Shown here piece by piece: positions 1-8,366 of a stretch of 64,000 nt of DNA. The stretch's first letter is position 1; every line of letters begins with the position of its first letter. The position numbers and the translations under genes are program-made. The DNA comes from Acidobacteriota bacterium (GTDB lineage: Bacteria > Acidobacteriota > Thermoanaerobaculia > UBA5066), in assembly GCA_016716715.1 (NCBI GenBank), contig JADJVE010000001.1:62001-126000 (forward strand), in the 5' to 3' direction. Below the pieces are notes generated by a model. It was not told the DNA's origin, did no database searches, and worked only from the letters and a program-made list of their open reading frames with translations.

Positions 1-134
1 GCGGCGCGACGCTGGTCTACACGGAGAGCGGCGTCTTCGGCGAGAGCCTGCCCGCGTGGATGCGCGGCGCCGGCCACGCGAAGGGCCCCGTCCGCCTCCT
101 CGACGGGTTGCGCGCGCGGCTGCGCGAGAATTGA
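1..134 (+). CDS. C-terminal fragment of an upstream gene (possibly rhodanese-like)
   Basis: An open frame enters from the left edge (codons in phase with position 3) and ends at TGA 132-134, leaving about 43 residues that start GATLVYTESG and end RLREN. The LVYTESG stretch followed by a short helical tail resembles the end of a rhodanese-type domain, where a beta strand leads into the active-site loop. The fragment is too short for a firm family call. It ends 3 bases before the next start codon, so it is probably co-transcribed with the full-length rhodanese that follows. Confidence 0.45.
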   Translation, partial: GATLVYTESGVFGESLPAWMRGAGHAKGPVRLLDGLRARLREN

Positions 135-137
135 CGC

Positions 138-1052
138 GTGCGCGCCGCCGCTCTCCTCCTCGCGCTGGCGACGCCCGCTCTCGCGGCCGCTCCGGGCCGG
201 GCCCGGCTCGTCGAGGCCGCGGCGCTCGCCATCGCGCTCGACGGACCCACGGCGCCCATCGTCCTCGACGCGCGCGACCGCCGCGCGTTCGAGGCCGGCC
301 GCGTCCCCGGCAGCCGGAACGTGGACTGGAGGGACTTCAGCGCGGTGCGGCCCGGCGGGTTCGCATACCTGTTTCGCGGCTCGTCGCGCTGGGGGCTCCT
401 CGCGGACGACGCGAAGCTGGCTCCGAAGCTGCGCGCCCTCGGCCTCTCGGCCTCGCGGCCCGTCGTCGTCGTCGGAGGCGCGGGGGGCTGGGGCGAGGAG
501 GGGCGGATCGGCTGGATGCTGCTCGCCCTCGGCGCGCGGGACGTCGCGCTTCTCGACGGCGGATTCCCTGCGTGGGAAAAGCTCGAGCGGGCGCGCCTCG
601 AGCGCGGCCCCGAGCGCGGCGCTGCGCCGCCGCCCGGCGACTTCGAGCCGTCGCCGCAGCCCGGGCGCCGCATCGCCGCGGACGCGCTGCGCGATCTCCT
701 CGGCTCGCGCGGGGCCATCCTCCTCGACGCGCGCACGCCCGAGGAGTTCACGGGGAAGACGCTCACGGGCCAGGCGCGCGGAGGCCGGCTGCCGGGGGCG
801 CGCCTCGTTCCGCTCGCCGCGCTCCGGGCGCCGGACGGTACGTATGCCTCCGCCGAAGCGCTCGCTGCGGCCGCCGGGCCCCTGCCCGCGGAGCGTCCCG
901 TCGTCACCTATTGCACGGGCGGCGTCCGCTCGGCGCTCCTCGCGTTCCTCCTCGAGGCCCGCCTCGGAGTCGTCGCGGCGAACTACGACGGCTCGCTCTG
1001 GGAGTGGTCCTCGCGGGAGGACCTGCCGATGGAGACGGGCGCGCCTCCCTGA
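138..1052 (+). CDS. Secreted tandem-domain rhodanese (thiosulfate sulfurtransferase)
   Basis: The product has 304 residues and starts with GTG. An N-terminal signal peptide (about residues 1-17, ending near LAAAP) suggests periplasmic export. Two rhodanese modules follow. The first (about 25-145) contains the LDARDRRAFEAGRVPGS signature but no catalytic cysteine. The second (about 165-300) has LLDARTPEEF and the active loop YCTGGVRS with Cys259. This two-domain form, inactive then active, is typical of thiosulfate or 3-mercaptopyruvate sulfurtransferases, which move sulfane sulfur onto a thiol acceptor through a cysteine persulfide. The short gap to the preceding partial gene suggests an operon. 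The physiological donor and acceptor cannot be told from sequence. Confidence 0.88.
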   Translation: MRAAALLLALATPALAAAPGRARLVEAAALAIALDGPTAPIVLDARDRRAFEAGRVPGSRNVDWRDFSAVRPGGFAYLFRGSSRWGLLADDAKLAPKLRALGLSASRPVVVVGGAGGWGEEGRIGWMLLALGARDVALLDGGFPAWEKLERARLERGPERGAAPPPGDFEPSPQPGRRIAADALRDLLGSRGAILLDARTPEEFTGKTLTGQARGGRLPGARLVPLAALRAPDGTYASAEALAAAAGPLPAERPVVTYCTGGVRSALLAFLLEARLGVVAANYDGSLWEWSSREDLPMETGAPP

Positions 1053-1062
1053 ACGGGCCGCG

Positions 1063-1068
1063 TAAGAT
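1063..1068 (+). promoter_or_regulatory. -10 box TAAGAT, 9 bases before the kinase start
   Basis: TAAGAT lies 9 bases upstream of ATG 1078, with no purine-rich Shine-Dalgarno in between. It fits the TANNNT-then-start arrangement of other gene starts in this window and implies a leaderless or nearly leaderless transcript. No convincing -35 box is seen. Confidence 0.45.
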
Positions 1069-1077
1069 TCCCGCAAC

Positions 1078-3210
1078 ATGCCCGACGGCGGCGGCCCTCC
1101 GGTTCCGGAGCGGATCGACCACTACAGGATCGTCCGCCGGCTCGCGCTCGGCGGGATGGCGGAGATTTTCCTGGCCGTCGACGGGAAGACGGGCCGCACG
1201 GTCGCGATCAAAAAGATCCTTCCTCACCTCGTCACGGACCCCGACTTCCTCGACCGTTTCTTTCACGAGATCCGGATCCAGATCGGGCTCAAGCACCCGA
1301 ACATCGTCGAGCTCGTCGACTGCAGCCCGACGCCGTCGAACGCGTACATCGTCATGGAGTACGTGGACGGCGGCGAGCTCTACGCCCTGCGCCAGGAGTC
1401 GGGGCGCTTCCCGTGGGAGATCGCGCTCTATGCCGTCGACGAGGCCCTGAACGGCCTCGCGGCCGCGCACGCGAAGGGCATCGTCCACCGCGACATCAAG
1501 CCGCAGAACATCATGTGGACGAAGGAAGGCGGCGTGAAGATCGGCGATTTCGGCATCAGCCACGCCGAGCACCTCACGCGCCTCACGATGACGGGGACCG
1601 TCGTCGGGACGCCGGCGCACATGTCTCCCGAGCAGGCGCGCGGCGACGACCTGGACGCGCGCACCGACCTCTTCTCGATGGGCACCGTGCTCTACGAGCT
1701 CCTCTGCGGATTCAACCCGTTCACGGCCGACTCGATCGCCGTGACGCTCCGCCGAGTCGCCGAGAGCGAGCCCGAACTCCCTTCGCTTCTCGACCCGACG
1801 ATCCCGCCCGGCGTCGACACGTTCCTGCGCAAGCTCCACGCCAAGGACCGGGCGGCGCGCTTCCCCGACGCCGCGACGGCCTCGAGGGCCCTGCGGGCCG
1901 TGTTCGAGAAGGAGAAGGTCGAGCGCCCCTCCGTCCTCTTCCGCTCGTTCCTCGACGACCCCGGCGCGTTCGTCGCCGCGCGCAACCGGAGGCTCGCCGC
2001 GGAGTCCACGGCGGCGGCCGAGACGCTCATGAACGACTCCTCGGCGCGGCCCGAGGAGGCCCTCTGGGCCGCCTATCGCACGGTCGCGTGCCTCCCGCAC
2101 GACGCGAAGGCGCAGGAGCTCTTCCGGACGGCCGCGATCCGCGCCGGGCAGCGCGAGAAGCCGCTCGACAACGCCAAGATCCGCGCCCTCGAGGAGTCGC
2201 TCAAGAAGGAGCCCGACAACCTCGCGCTCCTCCTCCAGCTCGCGAAGCTCTACCGCCTCGAGCACGATTTCGTGAACCTCATGCGGTTCTTCCGCAAGCT
2301 CCAGGCGCTCGCGCCCCCGGACCCCTACACGCAGGGGCAGATCGCCTCGCTGCTCTCGCCGGACGCGGGCGCCGCGCGCGCGCTGCCGGCGTCGGTTCCC
2401 GCCAGCCCGCGCACGGTTCCCGCCTCGCCGCCCGCGCGGACCGGCCCGCGCATTCCCGCCGCGTTTCTCGCCGCCGCCGTTCTCGCGGTCGTTCTCCTCG
2501 GGGCGTGGTGGGCCCGCCGCGCGCCCCGGCTGCCCGGTGGGGGCGCGGGTTCGGCTCCGGCGAACGCTCAGGCTCCGGCCGCCGCCCCCGACCCGGCCCG
2601 TTCGCCCATCGCTGACGAGACGCTCGCGCGGATCCTCGAGCGCGGCTCGGCCGCCGAGAAAGAGAGCGGGCCGGCGAAGGCGTTCGACCTCTACGCGGAG
2701 GCCGCGGCAAGGACTCCGCGCGTCGAGACGCGCGCCGCGCTCTATCGGACGATGGCGGAGCTCGCCCGCAAGGCGGGCGACGACGCTCGCGTCCTCAAGG
2801 CTTTCGACCTTCTTGCCGCGATCCCCTCCCTGCGGGGCGAGGCTCTTCTCACTCGGGGCGAGTACCTCGAAAGCATCCGGCGGGACGAGGACGCCCTGCA
2901 CGTCTACGAGCAGGCCCGCTCCGGTGCCGACGCCGACGCGGCGCGGACGGCGACGCTGCGCCTCGCCCAGGCCGCCGAGAAACGCCAGGACGCGCTCCGC
3001 GCGCAGACGCTCTACGAGGAGATCCTCCGGTCGGCGCCGGTGTCCGCCGAGGCGCTCCCCGCGCGCGTGGGCCTCGCGGGCCTCTACCGCGCCTCCGGCC
3101 GCTCGCACGACGCGCGGCGGCTCTACGAGGAGATCCTCCGCCTCGCGCCCGTCGGGGGCGACGCCGCGAGAAACGCCGAGGCGGCCCTGCGCGAGATCGA
3201 CGTCCCGTGA
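1078..3210 (+). CDS. Membrane-anchored serine/threonine protein kinase with C-terminal TPR-like repeats
   Basis: The product has 710 residues. The Hanks-type kinase domain covers about residues 14-280. It has a glycine-rich loop, Lys45 in VAIKK, the catalytic loop HRDIKPQN with Asp139, and the DFG motif with Asp157, so the catalytic residues are present. A TPR-like helical stretch follows (about 330-425). A Pro/Ala linker leads to a single membrane helix at about 460-479, and repeated ARRLYEEILRLAP-type helices (about 510-705) form an extracytoplasmic TPR-like domain. The topology is that of a receptor kinase with a cytoplasmic kinase and an external protein-binding sensor. Its stop overlaps the start of the next gene (GTGA). 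Confidence 0.92.
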   Translation: MPDGGGPPVPERIDHYRIVRRLALGGMAEIFLAVDGKTGRTVAIKKILPHLVTDPDFLDRFFHEIRIQIGLKHPNIVELVDCSPTPSNAYIVMEYVDGGELYALRQESGRFPWEIALYAVDEALNGLAAAHAKGIVHRDIKPQNIMWTKEGGVKIGDFGISHAEHLTRLTMTGTVVGTPAHMSPEQARGDDLDARTDLFSMGTVLYELLCGFNPFTADSIAVTLRRVAESEPELPSLLDPTIPPGVDTFLRKLHAKDRAARFPDAATASRALRAVFEKEKVERPSVLFRSFLDDPGAFVAARNRRLAAESTAAAETLMNDSSARPEEALWAAYRTVACLPHDAKAQELFRTAAIRAGQREKPLDNAKIRALEESLKKEPDNLALLLQLAKLYRLEHDFVNLMRFFRKLQALAPPDPYTQGQIASLLSPDAGAARALPASVPASPRTVPASPPARTGPRIPAAFLAAAVLAVVLLGAWWARRAPRLPGGGAGSAPANAQAPAAAPDPARSPIADETLARILERGSAAEKESGPAKAFDLYAEAAARTPRVETRAALYRTMAELARKAGDDARVLKAFDLLAAIPSLRGEALLTRGEYLESIRRDEDALHVYEQARSGADADAARTATLRLAQAAEKRQDALRAQTLYEEILRSAPVSAEALPARVGLAGLYRASGRSHDARRLYEEILRLAPVGGDAARNAEAALREIDVP

Positions 3211-3626
3211 AGTCACATCGCAAGGTCCTCACGCTGAACGTCCCCGCCCGCATCGGGTTCGTGAACATCACGCCCGAGGTCGAGGCCGCCGTGAAGGAGA
3301 GCGGCGTAAAGGAAGGTCTCTGCCTCGTGAACCCGATGCACATCACGGCGTCGGTCTTCGTGAACGACGACGAGAGCGGCCTCCACGCGGACTACGCGCG
3401 CTTCTTCGAGGCGCTCGTCCCGCACGACCCCGTGAGGCAATGGCGGCACAACGACACCGGGGAGGACAACGCGGACGCGCACGTGAAGCGGCAGCTCATG
3501 GGCCGCGAGGCGGTCGTCGCGATCACGAACGGCCGCCTCGACTTCGGCACGTGGGAGCGGATCTTCTACGGCGAGTGGGACGGCCGCCGCCCGAAGCGCG
3601 TCCTGATCAAGATCATCGGCGAGTAG
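3207..3626 (+). CDS. YjbQ family protein (UPF0047, secondary thiamine-phosphate synthase-like)
   Basis: The product is 139 residues, the usual length of this compact single-domain family. It starts with GTG overlapping the kinase stop (GTGA), which implies translational coupling. Family hallmarks are visible: GLCLVNPMHITASVFVNDDE, WRHNDTGEDNADAH with metal-ligand-like His and Asp residues, and ITNGRLDFGTWERIFYGEWDG near the C-terminus. Members can show weak thiamine-phosphate synthase activity in E. coli, but their main role is unclear. I assign family only. Why it is coupled to a kinase is not evident. Confidence 0.9.
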   Translation: MKSHRKVLTLNVPARIGFVNITPEVEAAVKESGVKEGLCLVNPMHITASVFVNDDESGLHADYARFFEALVPHDPVRQWRHNDTGEDNADAHVKRQLMGREAVVAITNGRLDFGTWERIFYGEWDGRRPKRVLIKIIGE

Positions 3627-3638
3627 GGTCCGCGGAGG

Positions 3639-4493
3639 TCATTTCACCTTCGCGTTTTCGATGATGACGGGGTAGGCGTACCCGGCGCCGAAATCCTTGT
3701 CGACGGAGACCGTACCGGTCACCGTCACGACGTCACCCGTCCTGGCAACCACGTCGGTCGTGACCGTGAGGTCGTTGTCCTTCGTGGCCTTCGAGCCGGA
3801 ACCGTCGCGGACGTGCAGCCAGTTCTTCCCCATGACGCTGTTCGTCACCTTGACGATCTTCGCCTTCACGGCGACTTCCTTGCCCTTGAGCGACGCGCGC
3901 TGCGCCCAGAGCTCCGCGACCGTCTTCGCGTTCGAGCCTTCGGCCTTCGGCACCTTCACGTCCGGCGCGTCCGCCGGCCCGCCGGCCGCCTGGCCGTGCT
4001 GGGCGGCCATCTGCTCCTGCGTCGGGGGCGCGGCCGCGCCCGCGGCGGGCTGGTGGCCGGAGGCCATCGGCGCAGCGGGGACTCCGGCCGCCGCGGGGGC
4101 GGGGGCGCCGGGTTTCGCGAGCACGCCGAAGAGGATGTGGTCGAACGTGCGATTGAGGGTCTTGCTCTGGAAGCCGTCCATCACCATCGCGTTCGTGACC
4201 GTGACGGCGTCGCCCTTGGCGATCTTCGTCCTGTTGATCGCGGCCCACGTTTCGCCGGTCGCGGTCTTCAGGCGCATGTAGGTGTACTCGGCCGCGTCCA
4301 TCGTCTCGAGGACGGTGCCGCTGACGGTGACGAGCGCCGGCTCGGGCGCGGCAGGCACGACGCCGGATGCGGGGGCGGACGCGGACGCCGCAGGGGCGGA
4401 CGCGGGGGCCGCGGACTTCACGTCGAGCGCGGGCTGCTGCTTGCCGCAGCCGGCGAGGAACACGAGGGCCAGGAGAGAGACCGGAACGCGCAT
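3639..4493 (-). CDS. Lipoprotein with two OB-fold-like (NrfJ-like) domains
   Basis: The 284-residue product starts at ATG 4493 with a short signal peptide and lipobox (LAGC), so it should be a lipoprotein. An Ala/Pro-rich linker precedes the first domain (about 48-120), which has ETMDAAEYTYMRL, ETWAAINRTKIAKGD and the SKTLNRTFD signature of small NrfJ-like OB-fold proteins found with c-type cytochromes. A second domain at the C-terminus (about 190-284) is a longer OB-like unit (GKEVAVKAKIVKV, LHVRDGSGS, VTVTGTVSVDKDFGAGY). These folds often bind small ligands or stabilise redox proteins, but no enzyme residues can be named. It converges on the YjbQ gene with a 12-base gap. Confidence 0.72.
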   Translation of the reverse strand: MRVPVSLLALVFLAGCGKQQPALDVKSAAPASAPAASASAPASGVVPAAPEPALVTVSGTVLETMDAAEYTYMRLKTATGETWAAINRTKIAKGDAVTVTNAMVMDGFQSKTLNRTFDHILFGVLAKPGAPAPAAAGVPAAPMASGHQPAAGAAAPPTQEQMAAQHGQAAGGPADAPDVKVPKAEGSNAKTVAELWAQRASLKGKEVAVKAKIVKVTNSVMGKNWLHVRDGSGSKATKDNDLTVTTDVVARTGDVVTVTGTVSVDKDFGAGYAYPVIIENAKVK

Positions 4494-4522
4494 GGGGGGA
4501 GAGCTCCTTTTCGGGTGTTGGT

Positions 4523-4882
4523 TCACGCGGCCTTGTCCGGGATGAACCAGGACAGGACCGTCGAGATGATGGAGACGATGAGCGCGCCGAGGAACGCAGC
4601 CCAGAACGTGTCGACCGTGAAGTCGATCCCGAGCTGCCTGCCCACCCACGCCGTGAGCATGAGCATGAGCGCGTTGAGCACGAGCGTGAAGAGGCCGAGC
4701 GTGAGGAAAATGATCGGGCAGCTCAGGAGCTTCAGCAGCGGGCGCACGAGCGCGTTCACGACGCCGAAGACGACCGCGACCGCCAGGATGGAGCCCGCCC
4801 CGCCCGCGTGGATGCCGTCCACGACCGACGCCGCGACCCACAGGGCCGCCGCGTTGATGAGGATGCGAAGGAGGAGTCTCAT
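4523..4882 (-). CDS. Phage-holin-superfamily-4 (YvlD-like) membrane protein
   Basis: The product has 119 residues and is almost entirely hydrophobic, with four predicted membrane helices (about 5-25, 30-50, 58-80, 92-113). The pattern VNALVRPLLKLLSCPIIFLTLGLF is characteristic of the YvlD-like '4 TMS phage holin' family. Despite the name these are chromosomal membrane proteins without phage context, and their role is not established. GAGGT lies upstream of ATG 4882. It probably shares a transcript with the OB-fold lipoprotein downstream, as the gap is only 29 bases. Confidence 0.8.
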   Translation of the reverse strand: MRLLLRILINAAALWVAASVVDGIHAGGAGSILAVAVVFGVVNALVRPLLKLLSCPIIFLTLGLFTLVLNALMLMLTAWVGRQLGIDFTVDTFWAAFLGALIVSIISTVLSWFIPDKAA

Positions 4883-4925
4883 GAAATACCTCGGAAGAGG
4901 ATTCTACGGCCCGCGCGCCGGACCG

Positions 4926-4931
4926 TAGAAT
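4926..4931 (+). promoter_or_regulatory. -10 box TAGAAT giving a leaderless start at 4939
   Basis: TAGAAT is followed by 7 bases and then ATG 4939. The two upstream in-frame ATGs (4930, 4933) overlap or abut the -10 box and so would lie before the transcript start. This favours 4939 as the true start of the zinc-ribbon gene. No Shine-Dalgarno is present. Confidence 0.5.
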
Positions 4932-4938
4932 GATGCGA

Positions 4939-5388
4939 ATGGGTGATCGCAAGTACCGCTCCAAGGGCTATCAGGACGGCGCGCGCACCGGCGGCTCCGG
5001 CGGCAGCGCCGGCGGGAGCGGCGGGTTCTCCACCGACCGCCCCGCGCGGATGGAAGGCGCGCCGCGCGGCCGCGGCGCCGACCGCCACCGCGACGAGGTC
5101 TTCCGCTGCAAGGCCTGCGGCGAGAAGAACGATGCCGCGGTTACGAAGGCGTCGGCCTGCCGGAAGTGCGGCGCCGCGCTCCACGCGTGCAGCCAGTGCC
5201 GGCACTTCGACGGCTCCGCGCCCCAGCAGTGTCGCCAGCCGATCACTGCAGCCATCCCGGCGAAGTCGCGAGCGAACGACTGCACGTTCTACGCGCCCGT
5301 CGTGAGCATGGACCTCACGGGCACGAAGGCCGGCGACACGCCCGACGGCGCGCGCTCGGCCTTCGACAACCTCTTCGGCAAGCGCTGA
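4939..5388 (+). CDS. Zinc-ribbon protein of unknown function
   Basis: The 149-residue product starts at ATG 4939, chosen because a TAGAAT -10 box covers the earlier ATGs. The N-terminal third is a low-complexity Gly/Ser/Arg tail (GGSGGSAGGSGG). The core has CKAC, CRKC and CSQC pairs followed by single cysteines in QQCRQP and DCTFY, consistent with one or two structural zinc sites. The C-terminus ends ARSAFDNLFGKR. No catalytic motif is recognised. The basic disordered tail plus zinc ribbon would suit nucleic-acid or protein binding, which is only a guess. Confidence 0.75.
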   Translation: MGDRKYRSKGYQDGARTGGSGGSAGGSGGFSTDRPARMEGAPRGRGADRHRDEVFRCKACGEKNDAAVTKASACRKCGAALHACSQCRHFDGSAPQQCRQPITAAIPAKSRANDCTFYAPVVSMDLTGTKAGDTPDGARSAFDNLFGKR

Positions 5389-5391
5389 GCG

Positions 5392-6090
5392 TCAGCCCTT
5401 CAGGAACTCCGAGACGAGGCGCTGCCACTTCTCCTCGGACAGCAGCGCGGGCGCCTCGACCACGAGCTCGCCGCCGTCGGCGGCGAGGAGGCCCAGCTCG
5501 GTCTCGAGCGCGTGCGAGAAGCGCGCCGTCTCGTCCTGGAACCAGGAGCGGGCGGTGTCGCCGGTCGGCAGCGTCAGGAACGCGGCCGTCGCGGGCTTCA
5601 TCGCGAAGAGCCAGCCGTTCCGGTAGCGCGATTCCTCGAGGAGCGAGGGGTCGCGGACGACGGCCGGGTTGATCGCGACGACGGTGCCCGAGATGGGCGC
5701 CGGGATCGCGGCGGCGCGGCCGCGGCAGTTCACGGTGGCGGCCGGGAGGCCGGCGGCGAGGACGGTGCCCGGCCTCGGCAGCGTGACGCTGGTCGGCCCG
5801 TGCAGGAGCCGGCCCGCGATCTCGTCGAGTCCGACGCGGACCGTGCCGCGCGTCTTGCGCTGGAGCCACGTGTGGCCGGGCGCGTAGTGGTGCGCCTCGG
5901 CGAGCTCGAGCCCGCCGACGTCCACGAGGCCGATGCTCCGGTCCCGCAGTTTCTGCCACGAGCGCCAGAGCGCCCAGGCCGCGAGGATCGGAAGCGCGCA
6001 GACCGCGAGGACGAGCGTGAACGCGAGGGCGCGGACGACGAGTCCGGCGAGGAAGATGCCGGCGAGCTGGAGGAACTCAAGAGGCGTCAT
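5392..6090 (-). CDS. Membrane-anchored GcvH-like protein lacking the lipoyl lysine (copy 2)
   Basis: The 232-residue product has a hydrophobic N-terminus (about 8-45, one or two helices) followed by a glycine-cleavage H-protein-like domain. Conserved family features are HYAPGHTW, VGLDEIAGRLL and PISGTVVAIN, with a trailing NGWLF motif. Aligned to E. coli GcvH, the residue that should be the lipoylated lysine is Gly in VNCRGRAAAIPAPISG, with Arg at the next position, so canonical lipoylation looks impossible. It is the last gene of the NrfD/HybA-like redox operon. A structural or docking role beside the membrane redox complex is inferred. It is not a glycine decarboxylase component, as no gcvT or gcvP is nearby. 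Confidence 0.75.
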   Translation of the reverse strand: MTPLEFLQLAGIFLAGLVVRALAFTLVLAVCALPILAAWALWRSWQKLRDRSIGLVDVGGLELAEAHHYAPGHTWLQRKTRGTVRVGLDEIAGRLLHGPTSVTLPRPGTVLAAGLPAATVNCRGRAAAIPAPISGTVVAINPAVVRDPSLLEESRYRNGWLFAMKPATAAFLTLPTGDTARSWFQDETARFSHALETELGLLAADGGELVVEAPALLSEEKWQRLVSEFLKG

Positions 6091-6098
6091 AGGTCACC

Positions 6099-6449
6099 TC
6101 ACTTGGCCTGGTGGCACGTTCCGCAGTCGTCGAGGCCGTGGGCGCTCTTGCCGTCGTGGCAGGAGCCGCAGCTCTTGCCCTTTTCCATGTCGGCGTGGCG
6201 GATCGCGGCGGGGGCGGCCGAAGAGGCGGTGCGTTTGACGATGGGGAAGAGCGTCGGGTGACACGTCGTGCAGTCGGGGCGCGAAGCGTCGACGTGGGAG
6301 TCGTGGCGGAAGGTGACGACGCCCGGGCTGCCGTCTCCCTGCGGGAGAGCCTTGTCCTTCGGAAGGTTCGGAAGCGTGCCCGCGAGAAGAGTCGAAGAAA
6401 GAAGGGCGAGAAGGAGGGTTGCCGCGAGGAAATGGATGCGGGTTTTCAT
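6099..6449 (-). CDS. Triheme cytochrome c7-type protein
   Basis: The 116-residue product has a signal peptide (about 1-23) and three haem-binding motifs: CTTCH (60-64), CGSCH (94-98) and CGTCH (109-113). Extra His residues (FRHDSH, IRHAD) can serve as distal ligands, giving the bis-His low-potential haems of the c7/c3 family. It should be a small soluble periplasmic electron carrier. It lies between the two GcvH-like genes and downstream of the NrfD and HybA-like subunits, so it probably passes electrons between that quinone-linked complex and another periplasmic partner. Confidence 0.9.
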   Translation of the reverse strand: MKTRIHFLAATLLLALLSSTLLAGTLPNLPKDKALPQGDGSPGVVTFRHDSHVDASRPDCTTCHPTLFPIVKRTASSAAPAAIRHADMEKGKSCGSCHDGKSAHGLDDCGTCHQAK

Positions 6450-6459
6450 CGCGTCCTCC

Positions 6460-7125
6460 TCACTCGCCCTTCAGGTAGTGGCGCACGACCTCGTCCCAGT
6501 GCTCGGGGTCGATCTCGCGGGCGATGCCGTGGACCGGGGCGCCGCCGTCCTGGAGGACGACGCCGAGCTCCGGGCTCATGCGGCCCGAGAGCGCCTCGGC
6601 GGCCGCGTCCAGGAAGCGGCGGGCGGAGTCGCCGGAGACGAGGTTCTTGAGGTTCGCGGTCAGCCAGCGGGGCTCGACCTTCAGGAGCCAGCCCGTGCCG
6701 TACGGGTCGCGAACCGCGTCGGCCGGGTGAGCGTGCACGACCTCGTTCACCGCGACGACGTTGCCGTCGACGGGCGAGACGACGTCGAAAGGCTTGCCGT
6801 CCGCGACGACCGTGAAGGCCTTCTGGCCCTGCCGGAGCGCCGTGCCGACCGCGGGGAACCGGACTTCGTCCAGCGGGCCGATCAGCTTGTGCGCGAAGTC
6901 GTCCAGGCCGACCGCGACGGCGCCGCCGAACGTCTTGGCCCAGGAGTGGCCGCGGTGCAGGTGGACGTTCTCGGGGACCTGGAACCATCCGAGCGAGAAG
7001 GACTGCGCGACCGTGGCGCCGTTCACGAAGCGCCAGAAGGGGATGAAGAGCAGGAGGTACGAGACCGCGAGCAGGTACTCGATGGCCTTGGTGGCGTGCG
7101 GGCTGAGGAGGTTGCTTTCGTTCAT
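6460..7125 (-). CDS. Membrane-anchored GcvH-like protein lacking the aligned lipoyl lysine (copy 1)
   Basis: The 221-residue product starts at ATG 7125 behind AGAGAAG. One membrane helix (about 14-33) is followed by an H-protein-like domain with HLHRGHSWAK, VGLDDFAHKLIG, SPVDGNVVAVNE and GTGWLLKVEP. In the alignment to GcvH the lipoyl-lysine column is Gly, with Lys one position later (ADGKPFDVVSPVDG). Lipoylation at a shifted lysine cannot be excluded, but the canonical site is gone. It follows the NrfD gene by 17 bases and is clearly part of the redox operon. A paralogue is encoded two genes downstream. Confidence 0.75.
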   Translation of the reverse strand: MNESNLLSPHATKAIEYLLAVSYLLLFIPFWRFVNGATVAQSFSLGWFQVPENVHLHRGHSWAKTFGGAVAVGLDDFAHKLIGPLDEVRFPAVGTALRQGQKAFTVVADGKPFDVVSPVDGNVVAVNEVVHAHPADAVRDPYGTGWLLKVEPRWLTANLKNLVSGDSARRFLDAAAEALSGRMSPELGVVLQDGGAPVHGIAREIDPEHWDEVVRHYLKGE

Positions 7126-7142
7126 GTTTCTTCTCTGCTCTT

Positions 7143-8366
7143 TCAGTGGGCGCCGCGCCATTCCGGATGCTCGTGGAGCACCGGCATGCGGTTGACGATC
7201 CAGCGGAACACGAGGACGCCGAGCGTGACGATCGTGATCGAGATGATGATTTCGCCGAGCGCGGGGACGTACCGGTCGGGCACGTTCCAGTTGAACGCGA
7301 TCAGCGAGACGTTGAAGCGGTTGAGGACGACGCCGAGCACGGTCATGACGCCGGCGGCGCGCGCGAGCTTCGCGCTCTGGGTCCTCACCGCGAAGGCGAA
7401 GAGGAGGGACGGCAGGAGGACGAAGCCGAGCATCTCGAGGGCGTACCAGGCTCCCCAGCCGGTCAGGAGGAGGTCGTACCGGCCGGACGCCACGAGGCCC
7501 TGGAGGCGGACGAAGAAGTAGGCGAAGAGGACGACCGCGCCGCCCTTGGCGAGCCCGAGCTGCAGCGCGTCCATGTCGACGTGCGCCTCGGGGTCGAGCT
7601 GGTCCTGGAAGGCCCGGTGCGAGACCGAGCTCTCGAAGATCACCATGCCGATGCCGGCCGCGATCGAGGACACGAAGAAGAAGATCGGGAGGAACGGCGA
7701 GTACCACAGCGGGTGGAGCTTGCCGGGCGACATGAGGAAGAACGCGCCGAGCGAGGACTGGTGAAGCGTCGAGAGCGTGACGCCGAGGACGATGATCCCG
7801 ATCGAGATCGCGCTCATGAAGCGGCGGACCTTCGTCATCCCGAGCCACTCGAGCGCAGCCGGGAGGAACTCGAGCGCGAGGACCATCAGGTACAGGAAGA
7901 CGCACCAGCCGACCTCGTACATGACGGCGGTCGTTCCGGGCGTGAGGAAGAACTGGTAGGGGAGCCGCCACGGCTGGCCGAGGTCGACCATGAGGCCGAC
8001 GACGACGAACAGGTAGCCGAGGAAGCCGGTCAGGATCGCGGGCCGGAGGACCGGCCGGAACTGCTTCTGGCCGAACAGGTAGACGGCCGCGGCCACCGTG
8101 TAGCCGCCGGCGGCCAGCGCGACGCCGCAGACGATGTCGAACGCGACCCAGATGCCCCACGGGTTCGTCTGGGAGAGGTTGCTCACGGCGCCCATGCCCT
8201 TCCAGAACCGGTACGCCAGGGTCGGGAGGCCGATCGCGAGAATGGCGGCGAAGATCGCGTTCGTCCTCGTGAAGAGGCTCCTCGCGTACGCCTTCGGCGC
8301 CATGCCGAGGAAGACCTTCTCGCGGACGAACGTGGAGGCGGCGACGCGGTCGAAGGTCTCACTCAT
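7143..8366 (-). CDS. NrfD/HybB-like membrane subunit of a quinone-linked oxidoreductase
   Basis: The 407-residue product has about ten membrane helices. It belongs to the NrfD/PsrC/HybB superfamily, whose members carry no cofactor of their own but hold the quinone/quinol site and couple it to a periplasmic Fe-S subunit. Visible family features include NPWGIWVAFDIVCGVALAAGGY, TLHQSSLGAFFLM, HPLWYSPFLP and LNRFNVSLIAFNW near the C-terminus. HybB-type rather than short NrfD-type length suggests kinship with the hydrogenase-2 and ACIII/Qrc-like branch. Its start overlaps the 3' end of the HybA-like gene by 8 bases, so the two subunits are translated together. Confidence 0.88.
   Translation of the reverse strand: MSETFDRVAASTFVREKVFLGMAPKAYARSLFTRTNAIFAAILAIGLPTLAYRFWKGMGAVSNLSQTNPWGIWVAFDIVCGVALAAGGYTVAAAVYLFGQKQFRPVLRPAILTGFLGYLFVVVGLMVDLGQPWRLPYQFFLTPGTTAVMYEVGWCVFLYLMVLALEFLPAALEWLGMTKVRRFMSAISIGIIVLGVTLSTLHQSSLGAFFLMSPGKLHPLWYSPFLPIFFFVSSIAAGIGMVIFESSVSHRAFQDQLDPEAHVDMDALQLGLAKGGAVVLFAYFFVRLQGLVASGRYDLLLTGWGAWYALEMLGFVLLPSLLFAFAVRTQSAKLARAAGVMTVLGVVLNRFNVSLIAFNWNVPDRYVPALGEIIISITIVTLGVLVFRWIVNRMPVLHEHPEWRGAH

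Noticed and set aside
4523..4882. Phage remnant, from the 'phage holin' family name
   Set aside because: The family is chromosomal and no endolysin, integrase or other phage gene is present. The only tyrosine recombinase (39813-40742) is a housekeeping Xer protein.
5392..7125. The two GcvH-like genes as part of a glycine cleavage system
   Set aside because: Both have membrane anchors, lack the lipoyl lysine, and no gcvT, gcvP or lpd is nearby.
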